Source of the DNA: Bacteroidota bacterium
GTDB lineage: Bacteria; Bacteroidota; Bacteroidia; AKYH767-A; OLB10
DNA length: 64,000 nt
NCBI GenBank assembly: GCA_016717725.1
Contig: JADKFA010000009.1
Coordinates: 124,001 to 188,000 of the forward strand
Direction: 5' to 3'
The notes below the pieces were generated by a model. The model was not told the DNA's origin. It saw only the letters and a program-made list of their open reading frames with translations, and ran no database searches. Positions 8,826 to 17,955 of the stretch are shown here, piece after piece; positions within the stretch are counted from its first letter, which is position 1, and the number at the start of each line of letters is the position of its first letter. The translations under genes were made by a program, and so were the position numbers.

Positions 8826-10280
8826 TTAAATATGCATTCTCACCCAATTTCCATAATCAATAATGACTCCATCCCCTTCATAATTCTTACGTGTCCAATC
8901 CGAAAATGCCTTCATTTTATCCATCAATTTAACATCCTTTTTGACTTCCGCTACATTCAGCATTCGTTTCAAGATCTCCAGGATCTCTCTTTCGGCGTAG
9001 TGATCTTCGTCGGTGATGAGTTTTTTGTACTCCTTATTGAGTCGATTCATTTTATACTCGAGTACATCCATTTGTTGAAGCTCATATCGATTGAGTAATT
9101 CTCCTATAGAAATTTTCAAACGCAGCGAGGCATCAGCGCTTTTAAATCCATCTAACATAGAAAGCTTACCAAAATGTTTAATGGCCACTTTATAATTCGT
9201 TTGATCAAAATGCAAAACGGCCAAATTCAAATACACAAACCATAAATAATAAGCATTCGATTTAATACGCGACTGATCTTTCAAATCTTCCAAAATAGTG
9301 ATGGCTTGTACAGGATCTAAAACCGAATAATTTATTACGAGAGCGTTGTAATAAAAGAAAAAATATTTATCGAAAAGCAATTGATTAAATTCATCCATAG
9401 CCGCCTTCAACTTCTCTGCCCAAAGTAAGCTTTGCTTTAACTTATCGGTTTTAAATAACGTATTTACAATATACGTTAACATCTGTAACTTCGTATCGTG
9501 ATTAGAACGATTAAAGAGTTCATCTTTCTCGAATTCCTTAAAGGTAATAAGCAAGTATTGTTCGAGGGGTTTATACTCATGACGTTGCAATAAAACCTGA
9601 CTAACGGCACGGTAGATACGAAAACGAAGTTGTGGGCTATTTTTTAGATCACGATCCTTAATAAAATCATCTGTAGTTTTCTTTAAAAGATCAAGAAACG
9701 GATTGCGATCTGGGGCAAAATTTTGAGTTGTTTTTAATCGATACGTTACTACGGCCAACAAATCATCAATCGCACGAATGTCTTCCAGTCGTTGACGATT
9801 TTCCTTCCTTTTATCGATGAACTTTTGTGGGTCTACTTGCAACGATTCGTGTGAGAGCCGAATATATTCTCCAAAAACAATATCTAATAATTCATAATTC
9901 TCGATTGACTCTGCGCTGCGTTCACAACGACGTAGATAATAGCGTGCTTCCTCTAATAAATTCTTGCTGAAAAAAAACTTATACAAGGCAAGCATATGAC
10001 AAGCGTGAACAAAAGCATCATCTTCATAATGCAACACCGATAATGATTTATTTAAATCACTCAACAATCGATTCTTTAAACGATACCAAGCATTCTTTGA
10101 ATCGGAGGGATACAGTTTTTGCATAAAAGCCTCTTCTTTATCCTCATCGTACTTTCTTAAAAAGTCGAAAAGCTGGATGTCTTTCCGTTCAAACGACTGT
10201 TGTGTACGACTTGCGAAGAGCTTAAAATACCTTACTTGCTCCTTATTGAGCGATTTTACTAAACGGGGAAGATGGTCCAT
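8826..10280 (-). CDS. Conserved hypothetical alpha-helical protein
   Basis: I do not recognise a named family. The 484-residue product is almost wholly helical, rich in Lys, Glu, Leu and Tyr, and has no signal peptide or membrane segment, so it is probably cytosolic. The N terminus (SLNKEQVRYFKLFASRT) resembles a short conserved domain seen in Bacteroidota proteins of unknown role. The middle and C-terminal parts look like degenerate helical repeats of the TPR or alpha-solenoid type (for example AYYLWFVYLNLAVLHFDQTN). It stands alone between the PKD gene and a divergent T9SS cargo gene, and context gives no functional hint. The ATG at 10280 is the first start in a long open frame. Confidence 0.7.
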   Translation of the reverse strand: MDHLPRLVKSLNKEQVRYFKLFASRTQQSFERKDIQLFDFLRKYDEDKEEAFMQKLYPSDSKNAWYRLKNRLLSDLNKSLSVLHYEDDAFVHACHMLALYKFFFSKNLLEEARYYLRRCERSAESIENYELLDIVFGEYIRLSHESLQVDPQKFIDKRKENRQRLEDIRAIDDLLAVVTYRLKTTQNFAPDRNPFLDLLKKTTDDFIKDRDLKNSPQLRFRIYRAVSQVLLQRHEYKPLEQYLLITFKEFEKDELFNRSNHDTKLQMLTYIVNTLFKTDKLKQSLLWAEKLKAAMDEFNQLLFDKYFFFYYNALVINYSVLDPVQAITILEDLKDQSRIKSNAYYLWFVYLNLAVLHFDQTNYKVAIKHFGKLSMLDGFKSADASLRLKISIGELLNRYELQQMDVLEYKMNRLNKEYKKLITDEDHYAEREILEILKRMLNVAEVKKDVKLMDKMKAFSDWTRKNYEGDGVIIDYGNWVRMHI

Positions 10281-10318
10281 TTTAATGTAATTTGAACGCG
10301 TAAGATATAAAAAAAATA

Positions 10319-10352
10319 TGTTTTACAGTACCAAGTGGGTTCCGTAGCTTTG
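10319..10352 (+). promoter_or_regulatory. Candidate promoter for T9SS cargo gene
   Basis: TAGCTTTG at 10345-10352 is an exact TAnnTTTG -7 box. TGTTTT at about 10319-10324 lies 20 bases upstream in the -33 position. The ATG at 10380 follows 27 bases later. The element sits between divergent genes. Confidence 0.45.
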
Positions 10353-10379
10353 ATTTAATAAATAACCCGAACTCTAAAA

Positions 10380-11063
10380 ATGCAACGCATCCTTAAGATT
10401 TGTTTCTTTCTTCTCCTTCTAAATGCAGGAGTTGTCTCTGGGCAGGCGCATTTGCGGGTAAATACCATTATCAATTGGCCCGACACAGTATATGATGGTC
10501 AGATTTTACCCCTTGGTGCTACGGTAGAAAACATAGGAACTTCGGCTTATACAGGTCCTTTACAGATTATACTGCGTACGGATAGTAATATTTTCTCCTA
10601 TATCTATTACAATCAAACCACCATCTTCACGATTAATCCTGGAGATACACTCAGCTTTTTCCCTCCTGGAGGATACTTATTTGATGGATCTGTTTTCCGA
10701 CCAGGAAACAATGTAGTAGTAGTTTGGCCGCACAGCTCCCAGACATTGATTGTGGATACCGCCATCTTTGCAACATTCTTCATAAGCAACCAGTCGATTG
10801 GCCTTGATGACCCCTCTAAAATCCCTGGTTTGAGCATTTATCCTAATCCAGCGAATGAAATTGCTCAAATATGGAGTCCGGAAATACGGCTTGAAAGCGT
10901 AAGAATTATAAACAGTATGGGACAGGAAATTAAGAATGAAAATGTGGGATCCACTTTCAAAACGACCCTTGACTTAACCGAATTGCCCGCTGGACTGTAC
11001 ATATTAGAAATAATTGGAAGCGGGATTCATCGATCCACCTTCCGTTTAATGAAACAAGATTAG
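10380..11063 (+). CDS. T9SS-sorted secreted protein, function unknown
   Basis: Exported protein of 227 residues. A signal peptide spans residues 1-22 (VVSG-QA). The following about 110 residues look like a CARDB-type Ig-like beta sandwich (LPLGATVENIGTSAYTGPLQIIL), which often deals with surface contacts. The last 80 residues are a T9SS sorting domain starting at SIYPNPANE and ending in GLYILEIIGSGIHRSTFRL. It is monocistronic, with a promoter-like element upstream and a terminator downstream. The T9SS route and final location are inferred from the C-terminal domain. Confidence 0.85.
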   Translation: MQRILKICFFLLLLNAGVVSGQAHLRVNTIINWPDTVYDGQILPLGATVENIGTSAYTGPLQIILRTDSNIFSYIYYNQTTIFTINPGDTLSFFPPGGYLFDGSVFRPGNNVVVVWPHSSQTLIVDTAIFATFFISNQSIGLDDPSKIPGLSIYPNPANEIAQIWSPEIRLESVRIINSMGQEIKNENVGSTFKTTLDLTELPAGLYILEIIGSGIHRSTFRLMKQD

Positions 11064-11109
11064 CTTTTCCGATTAGAATAGTAAGATTAGACTTTTCCGT
11101 TTTGTACAT

Positions 11110-11155
11110 AAAGCCGTAGCAATCCCACACAGAGATATACTACGGCTTTATTTTA
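11110..11155 (+). terminator. Rho-independent terminator
   Basis: AAAGCCGTAG at 11110-11119 pairs with CTACGGCTTT at 11140-11149 and is followed by a T-rich tail. It lies about 50 bases after the stop of the T9SS cargo gene. Confidence 0.8.
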
Positions 11156-11251
11156 TTCCCTATTAATAGGGGTATTTCTTAATAATTCAGTTTAACATTC
11201 AATTTCACTATTCATGTTTTTACTTTTACAAATAAATCTACATCATAAATC

Positions 11252-12562
11252 ATGAATCCAAGACTTTCAAGTATTCTCTTATTACTATCCATATTAATTC
11301 CATGTGTAACAAAAGCACAGTGGTCAACAGCTACATTATCTTCATCACGCACCACGTTAGCAGCTGGATCAGCAAATAACAAAGTAATTATTGCAGGAGG
11401 AATTGGACAAATTTCCATTCCTCCTGGGGTTTCTGATATTTATAATTCAACTGCAAATACATGGACAGGGAATAATCTATCTGTTGGTAGAACTTGGTTA
11501 AGTGGTGCTGGTGCAGGTGACAAAATAGCCTTTGCTGGTGGAGCGAATGATTGGATTCTTTCTGTTTATGATGTAGTGGACATTTATAATACCACTACTT
11601 TACAATGGTCTACATCGAATTTAACTGCGGCACGATCTAAATTGGCAGCTGCCTCAACAAACAACCAAATCATTTTTGCTGGGGGAGCCAATGAAGGTCA
11701 AGGAATTGTATCCAATAAAGCTGAAATATATAATACGCTTACATCAACTTGGTTTATTTCAACCATTTCGGTTGCTCGCTATAACTTGTGTGGTGCAGGA
11801 ACTGATTCAATAGCCATTTTTGCAGGAGGTGAGGATCTTTCAGGTAATGTGAAAAACACGGTAGATATCTTTAATTCCAATACCTATACCTGGTCGACTG
11901 CCACATTATCACAAGCGAGAAAAAATAGTGCAGCATGTGCTGCAGGTGGTAAAATATTTATTGCAGGTGGAATTGATTCCTTAGGTCAGACTAGTAAGAG
12001 AATTGACATCTATGACTTAAGTACTGGGTTATGGACTATCGATTCGCTTTCACAGGCTCGAGCCTTTTTAAGTGCAGCTGGAGTAGGAACTAAAGCCATT
12101 TTCGCAGGTGGAGCAAATGCTAATACTTCACTTTCCTATAAACGAGTGGATATGTATAATACGATTACTGGTACATGGCAAATAGATTCGCTTACTACGG
12201 CGAGAGCCTTTGCAGCAGCAACATCAGTGAATGGTAAATTTATTATTGGTGGTGGAACCACACTTCCGTCTACTATTTTAAACAGCATAGAAATGTTTAC
12301 AGTAAGTTCGGTGGGACTTGAAGAAGCATCTACAAATAATGCATTTATTCTTTCACCGAATCCCGCACAACAACAAATTAAAGTGGAGATTCCATTGTTT
12401 AGCAAATCGCTTGGTGCTATCGAAATTTACAATATACTCGGTGCCATTCAATGGACTCAACTAGGACATTCTGGTGCAAATACGATTGATATATCTTCTT
12501 TACCAAATGGTATGTATATTCTTAAATACGGGAATACTCAACAGCGTTTTATTAAGAATTAG
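11252..12562 (+). CDS. Kelch-repeat T9SS-sorted protein
   Basis: Secreted beta-propeller of 436 residues. The signal peptide covers residues 1-22 (TKA-QW). It is followed by about six Kelch-type repeats of about 50 residues, each with a hydrophobic strand, an AGG turn (VIIAGGI, IAFAGGA, IIFAGGA, AIFAGGE, IFIAGGI, AIFAGGA) and a later D-Y/F-N-x(6)-W element (IYNSTANTW, IYNTTTLQW). The C-terminal 75 residues are a T9SS sorting domain from LSPNPAQQQ to QRFIKN. Propellers of this kind bind glycans or proteins, but the ligand is unknown. No neighbour is closely coupled. Confidence 0.88.
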   Translation: MNPRLSSILLLLSILIPCVTKAQWSTATLSSSRTTLAAGSANNKVIIAGGIGQISIPPGVSDIYNSTANTWTGNNLSVGRTWLSGAGAGDKIAFAGGANDWILSVYDVVDIYNTTTLQWSTSNLTAARSKLAAASTNNQIIFAGGANEGQGIVSNKAEIYNTLTSTWFISTISVARYNLCGAGTDSIAIFAGGEDLSGNVKNTVDIFNSNTYTWSTATLSQARKNSAACAAGGKIFIAGGIDSLGQTSKRIDIYDLSTGLWTIDSLSQARAFLSAAGVGTKAIFAGGANANTSLSYKRVDMYNTITGTWQIDSLTTARAFAAATSVNGKFIIGGGTTLPSTILNSIEMFTVSSVGLEEASTNNAFILSPNPAQQQIKVEIPLFSKSLGAIEIYNILGAIQWTQLGHSGANTIDISSLPNGMYILKYGNTQQRFIKN

Positions 12563-12714
12563 ATGTTAGGTGTTAGTTGTTGTCGGTAAATCTTTGTGCT
12601 TTCCTCCATGGGGAGGGCTTCGCGCCTTTGCACCTTTGCGAGAAAATTTGTGATAGCTCAGCCTTTGAGAGTAGCCTTGCTATCATCGGTTTTCGAATTC
12701 GTTAAATAATTTGA
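12563..12714. repeat. Intergenic TTAGATGTTAG-type and CCTTTGCACCTTTGCG-type repeats
   Basis: Just after the Kelch gene stop there is TTAGATGTTAGGTGTTAG, a simple degenerate repeat also seen at about 40120-40165 and 42530-42600. Next comes GCGCCTTTGCACCTTTGCGAG, resembling a repeat common in intergenic Bacteroidota DNA. GATAGC/GCTATC arms near 12651-12684 could pair. Confidence 0.45.
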
Positions 12715-13365
12715 CTACTTTTCTTCGTAAACCTTAAATATCCTTTTAACGATAGTCACAATCGTTGTAGCTAATAATGCACCGCTAAAGGCTAACATAA
12801 TATCTTTCTGAGCATCCCAAACATCGCCTTGTGTTCCGAGGTAGGCATCACCTTGAGCTTTGAAAAAAACATCAGCCACCGCCCATTCTATTAATTCGTA
12901 AAGTGCGCTGATGGATAATGTAATTTCAATGGGTAACAACCACGAAACCCATTTCGGATAACTCAGCCAACGCAAAAACATTTCACGCATGGGATACGCT
13001 AATAAAAATCCAAAACTAAAATGTACAATACGATCATAATGGTTTCGTGAAAAATGAAAATAATCTTGTAACCAAAAACCAAAAGGATTCTCTGCATATG
13101 TATACTTTGATCCATAAACATGCAAGCATAAATAAATACAAAAAAGTAAATAACTCACATCACTAAACTGATACTTCTTATAAGAGATCATTAAAAAAGG
13201 TAGAAATAGAAACACCAATACATTTTCCAATATCCAATTATTCATATCGCTAGTACCAACCAAGGTGCTGGTCCAAATTGCTAAGAAGATTAAGAGAAAG
13301 CCTTTCAACCAATTATTCGATTTAAAGGGAGTACGGGTTTTAGAGATGGCGATGGTGAAGGACAT
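12715..13365 (-). CDS. DUF2238 (YjdF-like) integral membrane protein
   Basis: Inner-membrane protein of 216 residues with about six hydrophobic segments. It carries the DUF2238 hallmarks: HYDRIVHFSFGFLLAYP near the middle, then ISALYELIEW, and GTQGDVWDAQKDIMLAFSGAL near the C terminus. The conserved His, Glu and Asp residues at the membrane face suggest metal binding or catalysis, but the biochemical function of the family is not established. It reads away from a 170-bp AAAATT repeat tract that begins right at its start codon, so its leader and promoter must lie in or beyond that tract. Confidence 0.85.
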   Translation of the reverse strand: MSFTIAISKTRTPFKSNNWLKGFLLIFLAIWTSTLVGTSDMNNWILENVLVFLFLPFLMISYKKYQFSDVSYLLFCIYLCLHVYGSKYTYAENPFGFWLQDYFHFSRNHYDRIVHFSFGFLLAYPMREMFLRWLSYPKWVSWLLPIEITLSISALYELIEWAVADVFFKAQGDAYLGTQGDVWDAQKDIMLAFSGALLATTIVTIVKRIFKVYEEK

Positions 13366-13370
13366 GGTTT

Positions 13371-13540
13371 TAAAATTAAAAAATTAAAATTAAGAATTAA
13401 TTAAAATTAAAATTAAAATTAAAATTAAGAATAAATTAAAATTAAAATTAAAATTAAAATTAAATTAAAATTAAATAAAATTAAAATTAAAAATTAAAAT
13501 TAAAATTAAGAATTAAGAATTAAGAATTTAAAAATAAGAA
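13371..13540. repeat. AAAATT hexanucleotide microsatellite
   Basis: About 170 bases made almost only of AAAATT/AATTAA units with occasional AAGAATT variants. It starts 6 bases upstream of the DUF2238 start codon and ends about 85 bases before the stop of the GNAT gene. Length change by slippage would alter spacing between any promoter and the DUF2238 gene. Confidence 0.9.
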
Positions 13541-13625
13541 CGAAGTACTGTAAATTCTGAATTCAAAACAAAGTTTCAATAACATTCAAGGAATAGAATT
13601 AATGCTTTCATCTAAAATCAGATGG

Positions 13626-14135
13626 TTAATAATTTAGCGTATATAACAACAACTCTTCCTTTGTAGACTCATAGATAAATTTCTTTTCGAAAGTTAAACC
13701 GAGCTTTTCAAGTAAGCGAATAGAGGCTGTGTTTTCTTCTAAGGTAATACCTACTATCTTTTTAATATGGAATTCTGTTTTGCAATAATCCAGAATGGCG
13801 CTTGCCGACTCATATCCATATCCCTTTCCTTCGTATTCGGGTAAAAAGGCAAATCCAATATCTGGACTTTCAAAATCAGCTCTTTTGATAACACCGCACA
13901 TACCTATTGGTGTATTGGAATCTCTTAATCCTACCCAATACAATCCAAAACCATTGTCGTCATAACTCTTTAATGGACCTTTTTTCAAATACGATTTAGC
14001 GTCGTCTAAATTCTTCACGCCACGATCGCCAATAAATTTTAACCAGGAAGGTGAATTAACTAACTCTAAAATAAAAGCAGAATCAGAAACAGATAATTCT
14101 CGAATAAGTAATCGCTCGGTGATTGTGATGATCAT
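13626..14135 (-). CDS. GNAT family N-acetyltransferase (RimJ/RimL type)
   Basis: Predicted acetyl-CoA-dependent N-acetyltransferase of 169 residues. It opens with TERLLIREL, the usual start of the RimJ/RimL ribosomal-protein N-terminal acetyltransferase subgroup. The acetyl-CoA pyrophosphate-binding loop is PEYEGKGYGYESA (pattern Q/R-x-x-G-x-G/A, here E-G-K-G-Y-G). The segment ENTASIRLLEKLGL is the usual motif B. The substrate may be a protein N terminus or a small amine. No close operon partner is visible. The gene lies upstream of the AAAATT tract and could share a transcript with the DUF2238 gene. Confidence 0.88.
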   Translation of the reverse strand: MIITITERLLIRELSVSDSAFILELVNSPSWLKFIGDRGVKNLDDAKSYLKKGPLKSYDDNGFGLYWVGLRDSNTPIGMCGVIKRADFESPDIGFAFLPEYEGKGYGYESASAILDYCKTEFHIKKIVGITLEENTASIRLLEKLGLTFEKKFIYESTKEELLLYTLNY

Positions 14136-14198
14136 TTCACAAATCTATAAAATCAAAACGTAATATTCGCTGGTACTACATGGATTTACAATTGTCCA

Positions 14199-15746
14199 CT
14201 ATTCCGCCTTCAGAAGCTTTGCTGAAAAGACAGCTCCACCCTTCTGTACGCCACGAATAAAATAATACCCAGCTTCTTGATCTGCCAGACTAATCTTTGT
14301 CCCATTTGTTGCCTGACAGATAAGTACAACTTGACCTTGTACGTTGAAAATAGCTAATTCCATCGTTTCGTTTGTGATGCAAGAAACAGTAAAAGCATCC
14401 TGAACTATTGTTGGATAAATCACGATTCCGCTTTGTTCATTCAATTCCTCCACTGCGGTACTCAAACAAATCAAATTAACCGTAGGTGTGACCGTTCCAA
14501 AGGGTGTGGTAACGGTACTTAAAAGACCAACAGAACCTGTGTACTGTGAATGTGTGGTTTGGGATTGCACGGATTGACTTTGTGTGGTAAGTGCATAATT
14601 AACAGAATTACAAACACTATTTCCAGATGAATCCAATTTCACAACAAAGAAATGTTGATTGTTCCATGGACCTACATTTCCCGACAAGAGAAAACCGCCA
14701 TCGGATGTAGTTACCATCGAATTAAATTTAGCACTTGCTGTCGAACTCGGCTTAAAACTATGACACCAAATTAAACTACCACTAACATTTAATTTTAGCA
14801 AAATCGGAATATAATTTCCAGAATTAAAATCATAAGAATTCCCAGCAATAAGAAAATCATTATTGACATCTTGAAAAACCTTTACTGGGAGAATATCTCT
14901 TCCGTTTACTTTAAATGAATTTCCTCCAATATAATTTGTAAGGGTACTATCAATGATAGCGAACGACAAGGTACTTCCTGTTGGTGCTCCATAATTTGCA
15001 ACAGACACACAAACATATTGCCCATTTTGAGCCTTTGCAATATCTGTTGAATAGATTCCGAGACTATTCGGATAATGTTTGACAAGAACACCATTTGTAT
15101 CTACAATAGAAATAGCATTCGTTAAATTTGAAATCGCAATTTCATTATTTCCCAAATAACTTCCTTTGTAATTAGGACTTGCGAATTGATTTGTAACTAA
15201 GTATCCTTCACTTACAACTGCACCTAATTCATCCAAAGTAATGACAGAAGGTTTTGCGCTACCGCCCAGTGCAATAGTTCCAGTGACTGTATATCGACCT
15301 GGAGACACTTCGAAGCTACTATTTCCATAATCATTTCCAGATGTACCATATACTTTATGAAAAACAGTATTTAACAAAGAATCCATTTTTACCACCAAGC
15401 AATCGTAATTATTAGGGGTTACGAACGATGTTCCTGTTAAAAAATATCCACCATCAGAAGTTTGACAAACAGAATAAAAGAAATCACTTGTTGTCGAAGC
15501 AAAACTTTTGCTTTGCAACAATACACCTGTTGGTGAAACAATAGAAATCACAGGATCATAATTTGAACCACTTACAAGTGTAGATCCTACTACGACATAA
15601 TTACCTTGTGCATTTTGAATAGCATCGCGAGCGTCATCTCCAGTTGACAAAGAAAATTCGAGTTGAAATGTATTTTGCTGTGCAACGGAAATATTCATGC
15701 TTAGACAAGCAAATAAGCTAATCACTAATTGTTTGGTATTTTTCAT
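14199..15746 (-). CDS. T9SS-sorted protein with DGGY-type propeller repeats
   Basis: Secreted protein of about 515 residues. The start chosen is the ATG at 15746, which gives a clean signal peptide (MKNTKQLVISLF ... SVA-QQ). A TTG two codons earlier is less likely. The body has repeats of the form S-x-D-G-G-Y/F-x-L-x-G (TSDGGYFLTGTSF, TSDGGFLLSGNVG), as in bacterial beta-propellers of the SBBP-like kind. The C terminus is a T9SS sorting domain (IVIYPTIVQDAFTVSC ... EAGYYFIRGVQKGGAV). Its function is unknown and a structural or adhesive role is plausible. Confidence 0.82.
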   Translation of the reverse strand: MKNTKQLVISLFACLSMNISVAQQNTFQLEFSLSTGDDARDAIQNAQGNYVVVGSTLVSGSNYDPVISIVSPTGVLLQSKSFASTTSDFFYSVCQTSDGGYFLTGTSFVTPNNYDCLVVKMDSLLNTVFHKVYGTSGNDYGNSSFEVSPGRYTVTGTIALGGSAKPSVITLDELGAVVSEGYLVTNQFASPNYKGSYLGNNEIAISNLTNAISIVDTNGVLVKHYPNSLGIYSTDIAKAQNGQYVCVSVANYGAPTGSTLSFAIIDSTLTNYIGGNSFKVNGRDILPVKVFQDVNNDFLIAGNSYDFNSGNYIPILLKLNVSGSLIWCHSFKPSSTASAKFNSMVTTSDGGFLLSGNVGPWNNQHFFVVKLDSSGNSVCNSVNYALTTQSQSVQSQTTHSQYTGSVGLLSTVTTPFGTVTPTVNLICLSTAVEELNEQSGIVIYPTIVQDAFTVSCITNETMELAIFNVQGQVVLICQATNGTKISLADQEAGYYFIRGVQKGGAVFSAKLLKAE

Positions 15747-15982
15747 TTTCAAAAATAATAAATTAAATTCTATTTTTTTCCTTACGATATCCCTAATACT
15801 TGGGATTATACCATTTATAATTATTCAATAGTCCAAATAATCATAATAATATTTTTACCAAGTTTAGCACTAACATTGACTTGTATTGAATTTGAATTTA
15901 CATAAATAATGGAGATTTAGTTCAATGGATATTTGTAAAATAAATTTTAGTTTTAAATTAAGATTCTAGTTCTATTTTACTT

Positions 15983-16013
15983 GTTACTTTCTTTTACGTG
16001 AAAAGAAAGTAAC
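15983..16013. repeat. Perfect hairpin GTTACTTTCTTTT / AAAAGAAAGTAAC
   Basis: Arms at 15983-15995 and 16001-16013 are perfectly complementary over 13 bp around an ACGTG loop. It is followed by CAAAGAAAGCACGCC. It resembles a dispersed repeat common in Bacteroidota intergenic DNA. Either strand of an RNA through it would fold. Confidence 0.8.
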
Positions 16014-16033
16014 CAAAGAAAGCACGCCACCCA

Positions 16034-16051
16034 TCCCGATAGCTATCGGGA
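16034..16051. repeat. Palindrome TCCCGATAGCTATCGGGA (copy 1 of 4)
   Basis: Perfect 18-bp palindrome. Identical copies lie at 42537-42554, 42733-42750 and 42786-42803. All four are intergenic. Confidence 0.95.
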
Positions 16052-16284
16052 CCAACCAATTTTTACAGTTTCTGCTTTCTACTTTCTTTTGCAACCACTA
16101 AACAATCCTTTGTGCTATCTCTCTACTTCATCGGTACAGCAAAAATCGGTTCGCACTGTTGCGTGGACGACCTCCGCACTTTACCGAACGATATAACTTT
16201 TTATTAATATTTTTTGCTCGAAACATGTTCCCATTTGTGTTTAAATAATTGGACCACATATAATGAATAAAGAATATTAGTTAA

Positions 16285-17013
16285 TTATTGAGAAAACTCT
16301 ATCAACTGCTTATAGAAAGGCAAAGCTTTTTGATACAAAGCTTGAAAAGCATCGTCTAAAATATTTTCCTTCTCCTTATAAGGTTGAAAACCGCTTGATG
16401 CATGAACATTTTTGTACCAATGCTTCGCCCAAACTCCATCTTCAGGTCGAGGACCTGGCTTCCATGACAACATATCTTTGAAAAATGGAATTCCGATATT
16501 ACTACATAATTTTTCAAGCTCATTCTCTGGATTTCTTAAGATGGTATTCGAATCAATTACAAAAACTTCGGCACCCATCTCTTGCAACAAATTAAGCAGA
16601 TATACTTGCGCTTCAAATCCAATATCCAACATGCTTGGATTTTCAATTTCCTTAGCAAAAGATGGAATAACTTCCGCGGGATCACGTGTTAAAATGACAT
16701 TACAGACTGTACGCATAAATGCAGGATCCAAATTCAAAAGATGATGGCCCATATTCTTAAAAAAAACAACTTCTTTAGGATGGTTTCCCATCATCATTTG
16801 AATCACTTTCTCTCCATTCGTTTCCATGGAAGCTAAAACTTCATCGGCACCGGGATGATAGGTTTTTGCATCAGTATTTTTTAAATAATGACCGTATAAT
16901 GGCTCATCAAAAACTAGGGTATCGGGGCGTTGTGCAAAAGAATACATCAGAGCAGTGGAAATATTTCGTGGTCCCGACCACAAACAAATTCTTTTGCAAT
17001 TTTCGATGGGCAT
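16285..17013 (-). CDS. P-loop sulfotransferase-like protein
   Basis: Cytosolic protein of 242 residues with a sulfotransferase-type P-loop. The 5'-phosphosulfate-binding loop is LWSGPRNISTALMYSFAQR (residues 11-29), and the 3'-phosphate region is LTRDPAEVIPSFAKE. Further conserved stretches are VFDEPLYGHYLK, KPGPRPEDGVWAKHWYK and HASSGFQPY. These match a subgroup that, in plants, is fused to a class IV aminotransferase. Here the aminotransferase gene lies immediately upstream with a 9-base gap. PAPS use is not proven, and the protein may act on another phosphate-containing ligand. It is the last gene of the rpiB run. Confidence 0.75.
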   Translation of the reverse strand: MPIENCKRICLWSGPRNISTALMYSFAQRPDTLVFDEPLYGHYLKNTDAKTYHPGADEVLASMETNGEKVIQMMMGNHPKEVVFFKNMGHHLLNLDPAFMRTVCNVILTRDPAEVIPSFAKEIENPSMLDIGFEAQVYLLNLLQEMGAEVFVIDSNTILRNPENELEKLCSNIGIPFFKDMLSWKPGPRPEDGVWAKHWYKNVHASSGFQPYKEKENILDDAFQALYQKALPFYKQLIEFSQ

Positions 17014-17022
17014 CTGTATAAA

Positions 17023-17946
17023 TTATCCTTTCACTTTTTTCACTTCTTCTTTCACTAACGCTACATACCAATTGCCTAATTGTGCAGTCATTTTTCCTGG
17101 CATTCCATTTCCAATCACTCTTCCATCTATCTTTACGACGGGAGTAAGTCCACCGAAAGTACCTGTAGCAAATGCTTCGTCGGCGCTATACACATCGAAT
17201 AAAGAAAAATCTTTTTGAAGACATGTAATTCCCTTCTTTTCACAAATACGAATTACATTATCCCTTGTAATTCCATTCATGCAGTACTTACCAGTAGAAG
17301 TCCATACTTCATTCCCCCTCACAATAAAAAAATTCGTTGCATTGCAAGTAGAAACAAAACCATTTACATCAAGCATCAACGCTTCATCAGCACCTGCTTC
17401 CAATGCTTGAATCAGTGCTTGCACTTCGTGTAATTTACTATGACAATTTAAACGAGGGTCCAAATAATCGGGTGAACCTCTGCGAATAGTACTCGTGAAC
17501 AATGTTATTCCTTTTTGAGCAACTTCCTTTGAAGCCGTTTTATGTTCGGCGATAATAACCACATTGGGTCCGCTGATGGTAAGTCGGGGATCTTGCGAAG
17601 GAGTTTTTTTGAAGCCACGTGTAATCATAACTCGCACATGCACATTATCAGTCATCTGATTTGCATCGAGGGTACGTTGAATTTTTGCTTTCAAATCTGC
17701 TTTCGTCATTCTCAAATCGAGTCCGACACTTGCTGCTGCGCTCCATAATCGATCAAGATGTTGATCTAAAAAAACCAATACACCATCATACAAACGTACA
17801 GCTTCCCAAATTCCATCTCCCACTAAATAGCCACTATCAAAAACAGAAATTTTTGCATCTGCGCGCGGGAACAATTCGTTGTTTATAAATATCAAGATAG
17901 AATCATTGCGCGAATCGTGTTCTGCGGTATGTGTACCTGTTAGCAT
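17023..17946 (-). CDS. Class IV PLP-dependent aminotransferase (BCAT/D-amino acid type)
   Basis: Fold-type IV PLP enzyme of 307 residues. Members are branched-chain aminotransferases, D-amino acid aminotransferases and aminodeoxychorismate lyase. The N-terminal domain has VFDSGYLVGDGIWEAVRLYDG. The likely Schiff-base Lys is in LNCHSKLHEV. The phosphate-binding area is DVNGFVSTCNATNFFIV, then NGITRDNVI and the C-terminal ATGTFGGLTPVVKIDGR. Subtype cannot be fixed: the pattern is not that of classical IlvE. It lies 9 bases after rpiB and 9 bases before the sulfotransferase-like gene, so the three form one transcript. The first 10-15 residues (LTGTHTAEHDS) are poorly conserved and the true start could be a little further in. 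Confidence 0.88.
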   Translation of the reverse strand: MLTGTHTAEHDSRNDSILIFINNELFPRADAKISVFDSGYLVGDGIWEAVRLYDGVLVFLDQHLDRLWSAAASVGLDLRMTKADLKAKIQRTLDANQMTDNVHVRVMITRGFKKTPSQDPRLTISGPNVVIIAEHKTASKEVAQKGITLFTSTIRRGSPDYLDPRLNCHSKLHEVQALIQALEAGADEALMLDVNGFVSTCNATNFFIVRGNEVWTSTGKYCMNGITRDNVIRICEKKGITCLQKDFSLFDVYSADEAFATGTFGGLTPVVKIDGRVIGNGMPGKMTAQLGNWYVALVKEEVKKVKG

Positions 17947-17955
17947 TTACGAAAA

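Larger units (their letters stand above)
15753..16284. other. 530-base intergenic stretch with two palindromes, no gene seen
   Basis: No credible coding frame or RNA gene was found. The first 200 bases are AT-rich. A 13-bp-arm hairpin (15983-16013) and an 18-bp palindrome (16034-16051) follow. They are next to further ACTTTCTTTTGC-type fragments near 16080, so the region looks like a place where dispersed repeats have gathered. Confidence 0.6.

Noticed and set aside
16052..16284. Possible tRNA or small RNA gene in the gap after the palindrome
   Set aside because: No cloverleaf arms or T-loop GGTTCGAATCC pattern could be found.
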